This document shows, piece by piece, positions 11,421 through 22,658 of a stretch of DNA of 64,000 nucleotides. The stretch is from Sipunculus nudus (lineage: Eukaryota > Annelida > Sipuncula > Golfingiida > Sipunculidae). The stretch covers positions 43,965,327 through 44,029,326 of the forward strand of contig CM049308.1 in assembly GCA_026874595.1 (NCBI GenBank), in the 5' to 3' direction. Made by a program: the position numbers and the translations under genes. Below the pieces are notes generated by a model that saw nothing but the letters and a program-made list of their open reading frames with translations, searched no databases and was not told the origin of the DNA. Position 1 is the stretch's first letter. Each line of letters opens with the position of its first letter.

Positions 11421-12550
11421 GTTGGTAATGCCAAATGTAAAAAATTCCAATTCATGTCTAGTTGATACTTGTCATTCAGCTGTTTGTAACAATGCTTGAA
11501 TATATGTTTACATCCTACATCATGATTAAAAATTTCTTGCCACTTATTGACACAGTTTGGTACAATAATATCAATCAAAATATCATACAATTTTTTTACA
11601 TTTAAAACAATTAATATTTATGAAGTCATTATGCTTTGCAAAGCCAAACTCATATTTAACCTCCGACTCTCTTCCCCTACGTAATATAGAAATCCATGAC
11701 TCTGGCACTGATTTTATCAATTTACAAAACTTACTTTTTAACCGAGAGGTGTTACTAATCCCATACCGTGTAGTTATCTCTTCAAATCTACGAAAGAATC
11801 CCACCCGTCTGTCCCATATATCTCTGATCTTCCTACATCCTTTAATAACAAAATCATGCAATACTATAGGTTTCCCTTGGATATCTACAATCTCTGAATT
11901 CAAAAACCAAAATTGATCTAATACAGCCGTTTTATTAAACGGAACTACACGGCGGCGTATATTAATTTTCTCCCAAGATTTAAACAATGTTTCCCTGTAG
12001 ATTAAAGGTTGATCCTTACAGTTCTTAGCATTAATATCCAAAACACAAGATAACACATCTCTCCCCAACTTTAAACCTTTATAACTGCCAATAAAATACT
12101 CTGCCAAACACTTACATTTATGATCCATATATATAACCTTAGATAACCAAAGCGCCCTCTGTGCAATTATTTGGAACGAACATCCACTAGATTTTGTCCA
12201 CCTTTATCTCTTGGCAAAATGATAACCTCCTTCCGAACCAAGTGTTTCTTAAAATTCCAGAAAAATTCCAATAAATGTTTCTCAATTTTCTTAACAACCC
12301 ACGGTGGTACATATATAAGATTAGAGAAATACCAAATACCACTACTTACAATACAGTTTGCAACCGTTACCCTTCCGGTATAAGTTAAATTACGAAGTGA
12401 CCAAAAATAAAGCGTATTTTGAAACTTCTTGATTTTCGGTTCCCAGTTCTCTTTAATTGTAATTTCCCAATGTAAAACCCAAAACTTTAACACTATCTGA
12501 AGACCAATTTATATTGCACGGTTTATCAGCCCTGCCAAATAAACTTCCAA
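11421..12550 (-). pseudogene. LINE ORF2 C-terminal region, upstream part
   Basis: The translated minus strand shows the conserved post-RT block of L1/Tx1-type ORF2: LTYTGRVTVANCIVSSGIWY, then PPWVVKKIEKHLLEFFWN and a DKGGQNLVDV segment. A long helical part follows, ending with NFLHLALPTK. Single-base frameshifts occur near 12150 (between the VDV motif and ALWLSKV) and at an A-run near 11585. The reading stops mid-motif at 11421, exactly where the inserted DNA element begins, and resumes at 9556. The product would have been reverse transcriptase for LINE mobilisation. This copy is dead. Confidence 0.8.
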
Positions 12551-12570
12551 GCCACAATATTGACTTTTGC

Positions 12571-12913
12571 CCCGCACGCCCCCTGAAAAACGATTATCAC
12601 ACTTGTCCGCCGCTTCACCGCAGTGTATGAACGTGCACCGTTCTTTTAATGTTGCCGCTCTGCTCCACATTAGGCTGGTTCCCTCCCCTCTTTCTCTCCC
12701 TATCGTCGCGTCCTCGAAAGAGGCTAAATATACGTCAAGTTATTGGACACGGGAACCAGTTTATGCTCCACATACGTTAGCTGTGACGTAGTTCACATAT
12801 GTGCTCATACATATTAATGATCAACTCCATATTAGGTGAGGTTATTGTTATTAATTTCCGGTTTTACACCGTGGTTGCTGAGGATTTTTGACTATATAAT
12901 AGACTGGTACCCA
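12571..12913. other. unassigned spacer
   Basis: No coding motif was recognised. The 13-mer TAGACTGGTACCC at 12900-12912 matches the terminus of the 86-bp MITE at 35897-35982, but no partner end is visible nearby. Confidence 0.4.

Positions 12914-12984
<71 letters not shown>
12914..12984. repeat. (TA)n microsatellite
   Basis: About 35 TA dinucleotides in a row. The Ile-Tyr frame read through it is an artefact. Confidence 0.98.
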
Positions 12985-12987
<3 letters not shown>

Positions 12988-13154
12988 TCAGGGCCTCGAG
13001 GCTTGCGTACTTAAGTTCATAGCTGATGGTTTGTTTATCATACATTATGGTTGCTGCAATTTTGCAGCGCTGACATATATAGTAAACAATGATCAATATC
13101 ACGGATAAATGGAGTCCGTACGTGGAGGGTTAACGTTATGGGAGGGTGTATTTA
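12985..13154. other. spacer with a dispersed 30-bp motif
   Basis: The segment near 13098-13127 is a near-exact reverse complement of 34943-34970 (shared core GGAGTCCGTACGTGG). No gene was recognised. Confidence 0.5.
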
Positions 13155-13505
13155 AACCCGGAGATCTCCGGCCGGAGATCAAAATAAAACCCGGAGATAG
13201 CGATATCTTAATTAATAAGGCAGCAATTCGTATTAAACCTTCCCCTTAACACTTTCTGAATGACATCCGCATCGAATATGGTACTTAATTTGCAAGTGCA
13301 CAAAGTATTTATTCAGTTATCCACAGAAACCTCACCCGGAGATCGTCCGGAGACCGCCATCTTGCCCGGAGTTCAGCCAATGTGTGCTTCCCACTGATTC
13401 CCACTCGCCACAACAGATGCCGCCACATACATGTCTTACTTCCCCGCTCTGATATGTTATATCGTTTACGAGTCTAATTGATTGGAACTGTCACTAAAAT
13501 ACGTA
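13155..13505 (+). repeat. left inverted arm of the foldback element
   Basis: Reverse complement of 17496-17847 with small substitutions and short indels. The inner edge is the shared CACTAAAATACGTA. Confidence 0.9.
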
Positions 13506-13679
13506 AAGCTTCTAACTGGAATGTTAATTCATATAAATTTTATTTTCCGAAATTAACGATATTAAATAAAATGATAAACGCTGGGGTTTTAGCCACTGCT
13601 CGCGGGTCAGCTGAGGTCATACTACCCTATGTTGTCCAGCCAGTCACAGGGCTGCGTGGAACACAGGGCTGCGTGTAAA

Positions 13680-15000
13680 TTTGACCAATATTCCAGAACC
13701 GACAATAGCTTCAGGACACACAGACACTGCTTTTGCTTATTTTGAATATATTTTCCTCCTACTGATTAAGATCGACGCCAAAATGGTAAGCGCCAATAGT
13801 TTACTGATTTTATAGTGTTTAGAGAGAGTATCACCTTGTTTGTAACCTAGTTTATTAACATTTAGCCACTGCATGATGCGGACCTGTGATCTGTCCACGC
13901 TTCGAAAGGTCAGCCATGATGGCCAGTCGATTGTTGTTTCATATTTAAGTGGACTGAAAATCTAGTCAGTTTTATGTCAATGCATAGTTTATGATTTCGG
14001 TCGAAAGTAGATTAAAGTTCTAATCGAAGGGCTAACATGTTAATTAAGAAGATATTAATTTTGTGTATGTGTGAGGCCATAAACTACATTTTACATTTGA
14101 TAATATCATAATATGTACTGTAGGTAATGTATATGTAAATGTTTCTTTCAGTCAGGCAGTGACTGAGGTTGACCTGAGGCAACATCTTTAGATGCAGGCC
14201 GGGGAAGCTCCACGGCTAACGGTCTTCCTCGATGACCAAGGAGCCACTACAACCGACGGGACTTAAATATTCAATATGTGTAACATAGAACTAAAAGCAC
14301 AGGCTACCTCATGCTCTACTATATCTGTGATCTAGATTATCCCAAGATCTACTCTCAGATCTTGGGGCAATCCAGCCCTTTGTTTTGAAAAACACTGTTG
14401 ATTTTTCAAAACATTAAAAAAAAAATGCATTAAATTCAAGTTCAGACTGGATGGAATGATATTGAAAATGTAGAAAAAAATACACATTTATTTCAACATT
14501 CAGGCATGAGAAATTTCAGGAAAGTAAAAATTAAAATCTATTGGCAGAATTCTGAAATTTAAGGATATTCGTTTCAGAAATTTTCATTAATTCTTAATTA
14601 TTGTGTTTTCTCTATCGCACATGAAACTGGCTGAACCAATATACTTTTTTCTCTTGGCCATCTCTCATGGCAGAATTTTGCATTATCAATATCTTTCCAC
14701 CAAACCTGAAGGTTGCATTTAAGTGTATATCTTGTTTTTCATGTCTTGAGCTAAAGTGGATATCAGAAAAATATTTTATTAATCAGTTCTAATGGCAACA
14801 TTTTTATATAAATGTATATTTTTTAATATTTGGCACCTCAACAGTATTATGCAGTAGTATTTAGAATAACTTGCTTTACATGTATTATGCTACAGTGGAT
14901 CTCAGAATACCTTTTTAGTTGCCAATGTACTTATAGCAACATTTATTTGTAAATGTATATTTATCTTTGGAATCACAATAAATGTGTAAATGTAACGTAT
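13680..15000 (+). other. possible short spliced transcript, weak
   Basis: A donor-like site directly follows an ATG at 13783-13785 (AAAATG then GTAAGC). A pyrimidine-rich acceptor-like TTTCTTTCAG ends near 14151, and AATAAA occurs near 14978. The sequence after the acceptor has an early stop in the frame of that ATG. A 24-codon frame starts at 14191 (MQAGEAPRLTVFLDD...). I do not recognise a product. This may be a decayed gene start, a noncoding transcript or chance. The perfect hairpin CCCAAGATCT-6 nt-AGATCTTGGG at 14340-14365 lies in the same stretch. Confidence 0.2.
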
Positions 15001-15275
15001 TATGTTGTATTTATTCAAAGGTGTATCCACATAACGATGACCATAAATCTTCCACCCGATGATGACTGCAAAAGTTTGTTATACTAACATTCCCGTGCTC
15101 GGTGAATTTCTTTGGGACATATCATGCACATATGCAGAAGTCAGCATTGGGTGTACACTACACATATCTAACCCGTACATGTACTCAAAGCAGTTTTGAA
15201 AACCCTAGACCTGTCTTCAAGGCACCACTAAATACCCTAGACATGTCACTTAGCCAATACCCCGGTGTCTTAAAC

Positions 15276-15366
15276 AACCCCTTCGTAAAGCCTTTACAGA
15301 AGACACTGGTGTCTTCCCAGAAGACAGTAGACGTGTCTTCTCTAAAGACATTAGACGTGTCTTCTA
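15276..15366. repeat. short imperfect tandem repeat, about 25 bp
   Basis: Three units built on AGACGTGTCTTC, each containing the palindromic pair AAGAC...GTCTT. The translated echo (KTLVSSQKTVDVSSLKTLDV) reflects the repeat. Confidence 0.7.
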
Positions 15367-15678
15367 AGTGTTACATTTAGGGGTATTTAAATAAGACATG
15401 TCTAAGCCCTTTTTTATTTACAGTGTACGTATCTTTGAATCCGATGATTTCTGGATATTGTTTTTGTCAAATTATTTGCGCAGTACGGATATGCTTATCA
15501 GAAAGCCAAGAATCGTTTTCTATTTCTCTTTTGTTTTGAACTGTTAGTCCGAATTCATGCAGCCAATACCTCGCTCGGCATGCACGTCTCTTATTCTGGC
15601 GAATTATGTACTAAAACTGGCGATATCGGATTTGCCTTTCTCTTTTTAACTGAAACGTTGCTTTCTAATGTTGGCAAT

Positions 15679-16362
15679 TTATTTCGTTTTAGCGATAGTC
15701 GATTTTTTTTTTTTGTTTTTGTTTTTGTTGGTGTTATCTTCGGGGATTACTTTACGAATATCGCTTAGCGGGCGATTACATTCGTTAGAGGTCACACAAT
15801 GTTCCTGGGTTATTTTATTTGTGGTCTGTTTTGGTGTAGAGGATGCACTTATTTCAAAAGATTGTGTATCGATAATGCTTTCCGGCATCCTTACTGGACT
15901 ACAATGAACTGTCGTCTTTACTTTTTTCTTTACTGTTATACTATCACTCTCGCAAAAATAAAGTCTAAGTCTCACTCGTTTCCGCTCTGAATTTTTCAAA
16001 ATTGATTTCGGTGTTTTTTAACTTTAACATTATTTAATGGTGTTTTGGCTGGGGTAGCTTGTAACTTTATCAACAGTACCCTGTTTAGTTTTTTGTTTCG
16101 AAACGGGGACCGGGTCATCTAGCTCGGAAGATTGCAGAGTTCCATCTCTAGGCGAGGTTATCATGGAAACATCGGTATCGGGAGCAGCTTCAAATTCGTA
16201 CACGAAATCTGATTTTCTCTGCTGTTTTCTACCCGTTTTTCTAGCCACCCTTTTCTTACTACGCCGAGACATTAGTGAAACATTTAGTTTGCGTTTTTGA
16301 TCGATTACATCCATACCATGTCCCATTGTTTTCCAATGAATAATTATCGCAGCGCCAATCAT
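15679..16362 (-). CDS. two hypothetical reading frames, Lys/Arg/Ser-rich
   Basis: Minus-strand frames of 110 codons (16362 to 16030) and 106 codons (15999 to 15679) lie next to each other in the foldback interior. The first contains a basic stretch (SRRSKKRVARKTGRKQQRK) resembling a nuclear localisation or DNA-binding segment, followed by an acidic, Ser/Thr-rich tail. The second is basic and then Ser/Thr-rich. The composition is more protein-like than the surrounding AT-rich DNA. I do not recognise a family, and the two could be exons of one gene, an element-encoded protein or chance open frames. Confidence 0.25.
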
Positions 16363-16518
16363 CTGGAACAGATGCCTTGGAGGAAAATACTTGTAATATA
16401 AAAAATATAAACTGGTATCTGGTGGGATTTAATTTTTAACTATATATGCTGTGCTTCATATCACACATTAACATAATTGCATATATTTAGGTAAACATAT
16501 TTAGACTGTATGTGTGTG

Positions 16519-16653
16519 TGTGGGTGAGAAAGAAAGAGAGAGAGAGAGAGGGGGGAGGGGGGAGAGAAAAAGAGAGGAGAATTAGAGATGGTAGGACATA
16601 TAGGGAAGCACATTCAGATTGTGTGTTGGAGTAAGGGAGAGAGAGAGAGGTTA
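16519..16653. repeat. GA-rich microsatellite region
   Basis: Several (GA)n and GGGAGAG runs with a short interruption. Confidence 0.9.
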
Positions 16654-16659
16654 CACTAT

Positions 16660-17495
16660 TAATATGACTACAGAAAGCAAGAAAGTGGAACTACTTATAT
16701 TTTTAACTTAAGGGGTTTCGTTAGTGGGCCCTACGATCAAAGGATAATAGGAATACAGTACTTCAAATAGCTACAAAGGATAAATTACCCTGCTGAGGTC
16801 TCTTGGTCATCACTGTCCGTATATAAACAATATTACTCCGTAAATGAATTCATTTATCTTCATCAGTGCGCAACGGAAATTAATGAGTTTAATTAGTTTA
16901 TTATAAAACAGCCAAATTGGCCATGTCTCTAAATGAGCCACACCGTTAATGAGGCTTGCCCGTAATAACCGTGTACACACCAGCACCTGCCTGAAAGCCC
17001 AGGCACGCCGGGAAGAGAATCCATAATTTATTAATCATTTAACTTTGATGGGGGTATCCTCCGCTGCCCCTTTTTTGTTATTATGTTTTAAACCCGTTAA
17101 ATTCTGGTCTCAGTGCCGAATGAGTAAACCACAATTTTGACATAATTTTTATATGTTTTATAATTTCAATATTAAGTAAACCACATATTTGACATACTAT
17201 TTTATATGTTTTATAGTTTCTATATTTCCATATTTCATGCATACCTTTTATACCATTAATAAATAAAGGATAGTTGAGGTTACGATAATTTCAATATTTA
17301 AATATCAAATTAAACTTTTTTTATATGTTATCGCATATTTTACTATAAAATTTTTACTAAAAGAAAATATTTTGTATAATATGCAAGAAAATATAATTAG
17401 TTATAAACATATTACAAACATTCAAGAGTTTTCAGAAATAGAAAATTGGTAAAGAGAATATTTGATTAGTTTATTAAGCAGTTTTTTAAACAATA
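16660..17495. other. AT-rich interior of the foldback element
   Basis: No coding motif or clear repeat was seen apart from short AT-rich near-duplications around 17120-17230. Confidence 0.4.
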
Positions 17496-17847
17496 TACGT
17501 ATTTTAGTGACAGTTCCAATCAATCAGACTCGGAAACGATTTAACATATCAGAGCGGAGAAGTCAGACATGTATGTGGCGGCATCTGTTGTGCCGAGTGG
17601 GAATCAGTGGTAAGCACTCATTGGCGGATCTCCGGGCAAGATGGCGGTCTCCGGACGATCTCCGGGTGAGGTTTCCGTGGATAATTGAATAAATATTTTG
17701 TGCACTTGCAAATTAAGTATCATATTCGATGCGGATGTCATTTAGAAGTGTCAAGGGGAAGATTTAATACGAATTGCTGCCTTATTAATTAAGATATCGC
17801 GATCTCCGGGTTTTATTTTGATCTCCGGCCGCGGAGATCTCCGGGTT
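17496..17847 (-). repeat. right inverted arm of the foldback element
   Basis: Reverse complement of 13155-13505. The outer end is CGGAGATCTCCGGGTT, followed by TTA. Confidence 0.9.
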
Positions 17848-17954
17848 TTAGATAGGCCTACACCCCAAACGTATTGCAGATTATAGACAGATTATGATCC
17901 AGTGACATGCATATAACGAAGTCAGTTACACGGTTGATGGGCTACTTTTGGTTT

Positions 17955-18495
17955 TCTTCAGAAGCAGTTTCATCGCTCAACTCTATTGACCTATGGTGAT
18001 TCAAATAAACTCAAAATTTACAATGTGCATGGGGTATATTTCCGTTTATATGATTTATATCAGTTTGAGCAGAGTTTAATCAACAGTAAATACAGAATAG
18101 GGGCGCCGTTTACTTCACATAAAAATACTCATTTATGGAGAAAATTAAACATCGACTTTACAAATATATACATTATATTTACTTTATAATAAACTCAATT
18201 AAGGTTTACATTTTGGCGTATATTTTAGGTTTATATCAGTATAAGCAGAGTTTCATCGAAATTAAGTAAACACAAAATATGGGAGCCGTTTATTTTACAT
18301 TAACATGCATCTTATAAGGAGAAAATTTAACATCGGGTTTACAAGCATGTACTTTATATTTACTTTGACGAAAATTTGAGGTTTACAGTTTGGGTAATAT
18401 GTCATGTATGTATCAGTTTTAGCTGAGTTTCATCAAAAGTAAATACAGAATATTTTTTGCCTTTTACTTCACATTAAAATTCACCATTTAATGTA
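17955..18495 (+). repeat. diverged tandem repeat, period about 176 bp
   Basis: Units begin TATCAGTTTGAGCAGAGTTT or close variants at 18058, 18234 and 18411, giving spacings of 176 and 177 bp. Shared landmarks are GCCGTTTACTTCACATTAA, GGAGAAAATTTAACATCG and GGTTTACA. A weaker partial unit precedes the first. The last unit is truncated. Confidence 0.8.
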
Positions 18496-19000
18496 ACGTA
18501 AACCTTACGTTAATTTGGAATATAATGTTACGTAAACCCAAATTAAATATGACGGAAACCGAAAGTATATATATATATAAGTTTAATGTAACGTAAACCC
18601 AGTGTTAACTTGGAATTTAAGATAACGTAAACTCAGAGAAAACTCCGAAACTTAAGTGACGTATACAACCAGAAGAAAAAATGGTGTATAAGGTGTCATT
18701 TACCCGACTTAAAGTTTTAGTTTAAGTTGACTTCACCACACAATAAACTTAAAGTATATTATTAAGTATATCAAGCGTAAAAGTAAACTTTAACTCAACG
18801 TAAAATTGAAGTTTATATGGTATGGCAAACTCAACGTAAACCTAGAATTTAAGGAAACATGAACAATTAAGCTGTTGTTACAGATAATGAAATCCGAAGT
18901 AAACTTAAGAGTTTCAGGTAACGTAAACGCAAGGTAAATTAAACGCAAACGAGGCGTAAACTTTAAGATTCATGTTGAGTAAACGCAAAGTAAATTCTGA
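18496..19000. repeat. cluster of AACGTAAAC-type short repeats
   Basis: The motif AACGTAAAC or a one-base variant recurs more than ten times at irregular spacing, often next to GGAATTTAAG. It looks like an old decayed tandem array. Confidence 0.55.
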
Positions 19001-19995
19001 AATTGTGGGTAATGCATACAAGAGATTTGCAATTCAGTTGTACAACTAATATATTCAGTATTTTAAACTTACTACATTTAGCACAGGTTCTTCAATTCTA
19101 CATGACATTCAGTTATAATGATGTTTTAATTCTTTTTTAGAGGGAATGATTGGTGTTTACGTTTGTTACACCAAGCAGTGACACCAATTTAAGTGTTCTG
19201 CCTTAGAGCTTTCAGGTTAAACATAGATCATGCTGGGCCGACTACAAAATAAAGGTTCAAGATTTATGTAATTTTCATTAAATAAAACATTTTTGGACAA
19301 GGAAACATTCGTTTATTCTTTTGTTGCAACTCAGGCATAATAATATATGAATAATATGTGCTGTTTAAGTAGGGATATTAATCAGAATCTTATTTAACAT
19401 ATAATAAAAATAAATGAGAGTAAGCTTGCCATCTTGTGTTCATGGCAAAAATGCATGTGAGGTATTTTTTTGGTTGTGTATATATGACAAAGACCTATAT
19501 AGAATAATATAAATATAATATAAATATAATAATATTTCTCTGTAATAAAACATAAATATAATATTAAAAAATAAAACTTTAATTATAACGTTCAGTTAAT
19601 ACTCTTTAAACAAATGGAACCATACACAAGGGAATAATGACAGTTTAAAAAATATAATATAATATTTTTTATAATATTTGAAAAATAAAATAATAATTAT
19701 AACATGACATTTTATGAGGTCTCACCGAATACTTATAAGGTCATATATAAGGACACTTCGCCGAGCACAATTGGACACTGCCGAGCATACTTGGACACTT
19801 CGCTGAGATTGCCGATTGGTAACTTCGCCCATGTCGGCGAAATGGAGATCCGGCGAAGTGATCTGTTACGAGGACGACTGATCCACATTTGGTAGGAACC
19901 AATCACAGTATACAGTTAACATTAGTGGTGTCATACGGGCGTGTTCTTTCCTTATTGCCAGCGGGCGTATTATTTCGCATTTTGTTTTAGGTCTT
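19001..19995. other. AT-rich intergenic DNA
   Basis: Poly-AT runs around 19490-19700 are followed by a GC-richer patch at 19750-19890 that repeats TTCGCCGAG/GGACACT words. No gene was recognised. Confidence 0.4.
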
Positions 19996-20160
19996 AGTGT
20001 ATAGGCTCATTTGTAATTTCGTGGTTTTTTTTGGTAAAAGCAAAAATTCCCTTGATCTTGAAAGAAGGTATCATAAGCTTCAAGAAAAATTAGTGGCATT
20101 TTTTCTCAACATTCTAAGGGAATTAAATCCAACATGGCGTCCAAAATGGCAGCCGCACAC
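19996..20160 (+). repeat. left terminal inverted repeat
   Basis: Matches the reverse complement of 25740-25918 in blocks (GGCTCATTTGT, TTTTTTGGTAAAAGCAAAAA, ATGGC-rich inner patch) with indels between them. The outermost base is uncertain. Confidence 0.65.
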
Positions 20161-20164
20161 GAAT

Positions 20165-20600
20165 AAGTACATATGATACAATTACAAGTAAGGTGTCCAA
20201 ATATATGTTTTTTCAGACAAGGAAACTAATGGAATCATCAAATGAAGATTATATGCATGATCTACCTGCCAAATTCCAAGATGACACCAGAAATGATCGC
20301 CAAACACTCATAATTGTTGGCTATACCTTTGCAAACATTACTGAGTCAATACGATGTTGTAATTACAAAACCAAATATCACTTGAAATCATGTATTTATC
20401 TCAAAGAATACATAATTAGCAAGTCAACAAACATATCCAAATAAAATGAAGCAATCTTATTACATTTCAATCTTGTTAAAGTCCTTTAAACACGAAAATA
20501 CAGTAAGTCGTACTGAATATCACTTGTCTTTTAAGTAGTAGTTTTTACCATTGGACATCAGTTGAGTTAATTGAATTCATGAATGTCATAGAAGATAACT
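20165..20600. other. 3' noncoding part of the TIR transposon
   Basis: Between the stop of the minus-strand gene and the left TIR. No other signal was recognised. Confidence 0.4.
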
Positions 20601-20602
20601 CC

Positions 20603-21279
20603 TCAATCTTCACAGTCCTCATCTATGCCTGGCTGAATAGCTTTGTTGTTGCAACTCGAAGGCCAGCATCCGCAAACTTCCGTACATGGGATATTGTTCT
20701 TGCGACAGCTGCATCTTCCTTCGCATCCATGTTTGCACCCACACTTTATGAGGTGCAATACTCCTTCAGGAGCTGGCGTTTTCAAAACAGGACAGAAGTG
20801 ACTTGAACCTGCATTAAATGTCCAACCAAATGCAGCTGGTCCTGGGAGACGTGGGTGATTTTCAGTAGCCTTTCTCCAAATCATGGATACGTATAGTGTG
20901 CCCGTCGAATGTGTAAGTCCAGCGAACCAGAAGTTGGTGGGAGGTTTTCTGCTTCAGCTGCACGATTGGAGTTAAGGAACCAACGGAGCTCATTTACTTT
21001 TGTGTAGATTTTGGATCGATACAAAATACAGACAAAGCGTTCTAACTGAGGGCATGCATCAGTAGGGAGATCGTTGTCACTCCCGAGCATTGCTAGTGCA
21101 TCCATGATCTCATCATCACAGGACATGAATGCTTTGAAGCATGTGTCTTTGGTTCTGCCAGTGCCAGCAAATTTCCCAGACATATCGGAACCTGTCAGAG
21201 CATGAAAACCCAACTGTCCAGAAACACGCTTTGGTCCCAAGTTGTTGTATATGCTCTGCACAGAGATGTTCCTCTTCAT
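20603..21279 (-). pseudogene. transposon protein, helix-hairpin-like segment and C-terminal CXC-like Cys-rich end
   Basis: The 21279-20881 frame contains GFHALTGSDMSGKFAGTG, which resembles the helix-hairpin-helix and acidic segment of XPG/FEN nucleases (GxD...GxG). A helical block follows. A frameshift near 20884 moves to a frame beginning MIWRKATENHP and including AAFGW and APEGVLHLIKC. It ends in a Cys-rich module (CGCKHGCEGRCSC, CTEVCGCWPSSC) with the spacing of CXC/tesmin-type DNA-binding domains. The stop at 20603 fits a natural end. Such C-termini are common in large invertebrate transposon proteins. Confidence 0.55.
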
Positions 21280-21299
21280 GCCTGCCCTTTCCTGTGAGA

Positions 21300-22658
21300 A
21301 AGGTTGTACATATTGGCTGGATACATGTAGACAAGCAACAACAAGACGTCCGTGTCTGGCGAACTGACAACAAGCTCTGCATCATTGGGAACATAAAGAG
21401 CATGCAGTACAAGCAAAGTGTCTGCTTCTTCTTGGCTGTGATAGAGGAGTTAACATGGAATATCAACATTGCCCTTGGTTTGTGTTCCTGATGTCACCAT
21501 TAGTTTTTTCAATCTGTTGTTGGGCTCTTGCTGTGACGTACAACCTTGTCAGCCGAATACTCGGTCAGTTCTCCTTTGGTCCGGATATCTGAGAGAAAGT
21601 CCTTCAGGGAAATATTATGGATTAAAGTGGTGTCTTTCACGTGGTAATATGTTGACTTTCCCTTGGTCCTCTTTGTTCTCATCTGTTCCTTGAGTGATGT
21701 TCTTATGTACCGGTCGAAGACCAATCTGACCTCATCATACTGTGCTGCCATGTTACAGATTATCTGCAGAAAGGCAACTGCAAAGTTTTGGCATGTTTTC
21801 ATTTGTACTTTGCATGTTTTCATTTGTTCTGTTTTGGTAACTGAATTAACTACAGCCATTCCATCAATGATGATCACTTTGTGTGATGATGATTTACCTG
21901 CTGGATCTACATGTGCATGTTCCACTGTTGTGTCCAGTTGCCCCGTTCCTGTCATCTTGGACCTGTTGTGTTGTATCCAGCTTCTCGAGATGATGGAGTA
22001 CTGAAGCCTTATCATATGCCAGCAGGAGGGATCCATCTGAAGCAAACAGAGATCGAGGCACCACACCAAACTCATAAGTACCAATGCACTCCTTGAGGTC
22101 TAGCTCTGGTCGACTTCTGGAAATAACAATAAAGCGTTGGAAAAGTCCTCGCTCTTCTTTGATTTTGACCACCTTGTCTCCAATTCTAATTTCGGACATT
22201 GCATTAGCACTTTTGAAGGTTCTCAATTTCTTTTTGATCATTTTGTCCCACACAGAGAGTTTTCCTTCTGTTAGGCGTCCATTGACAAAAATTTGAAACA
22301 TCTGTTGTCCAATCTCATCACGCTGAATGATATCGTTGGTAGCAGTTTCAGTCATAACTGCTTTGGTGAGCAGGTTGTATACCTCATCCTCATCAGAGGA
22401 TTCAAATGGGTTTCCGTGCTCATGAAATACTGTGGTGAGTCTGACTGCGTTTTGTGTTAATCGGGCGAGTTTTCCCCTTGTAAGCTCATGATGCTGTGTT
22501 CTCTTCTCTTTGTTGCTAGTGCAGTACTGTCTCTCAAATTCTTGTTGTACATTCGAAAGTTCAGGGGCGATGAGAAAGTATTTGTCCAGTGATTTTTCAT
22601 TCTGCGTGATTCCAAAAATGCCTCCAATAACCATGAGTTCACGATCCTTTGGTGACAC
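21300..22658 (-). pseudogene. transposon protein, PIN/XPG-like nuclease region
   Basis: The 22658-21894 frame begins with a GGIFGITQN block and a basic, helical stretch. A frameshift near 21950 leads to VIIIDGMAVVN (Asp at 21863-21865), then VRLVFDRY (Asp at 21713-21715) with a Lys/Arg-rich KEQMRTKRTKG stretch. After more breaks comes VVSSPDTDVLLLLV (Asp at 21354-21356 and 21348-21350). Acidic residues at the ends of predicted strands in this order, followed by ALTGSD, resemble the PIN/XPG/FEN nuclease layout. The family resemblance is my reading of motifs. An 18-bp direct duplication (AAAACATGCAAAGTACAAATG-type) lies near 21800. Confidence 0.5.

Larger units (their letters stand above)
8417..12570 (-). 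mobile_element. 5'-truncated L1/Tx1-like LINE, interrupted by a DNA transposon
   Basis: On the minus strand, C-terminal sequence of a non-LTR retrotransposon ORF2 runs from about 12570 down to 11421 and from 9556 down to 9079, followed by a 3' untranslated part. It ends with an AATAAA signal (TTTATT on the plus strand near 8433) and an A-tail (T-run at 8417-8426). The 5' part, including the endonuclease and most of the RT, is missing, as is usual for LINE copies made by incomplete target-primed reverse transcription. The segment 9559-11417 is a later insertion. A G-run at 8632-8648 and an (AT)n tract lie in the 3' part. Confidence 0.82.
13155..17847. mobile_element. foldback-type element with ~350-bp inverted arms
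   Basis: Arms of about 350 bp at 13155-13505 and 17496-17847 are reverse complements with roughly 90-95% identity by eye. Both start AACCCGGAGATCTCCG at the outer edge and are directly flanked by TTA (13152-13154 and 17848-17850). The arms contain several CCCGGAGATC motifs. The 4-kb interior has no recognisable transposase. A TTA duplication would fit a PIF/Harbinger relative, but arms this long are unusual and a foldback element of another kind cannot be excluded. That the whole interior belongs to the element is inferred. Confidence 0.7.

Noticed and set aside
12851-13102. Ile-Tyr repeat protein
   Set aside because: It is a translation of the (TA)n microsatellite.
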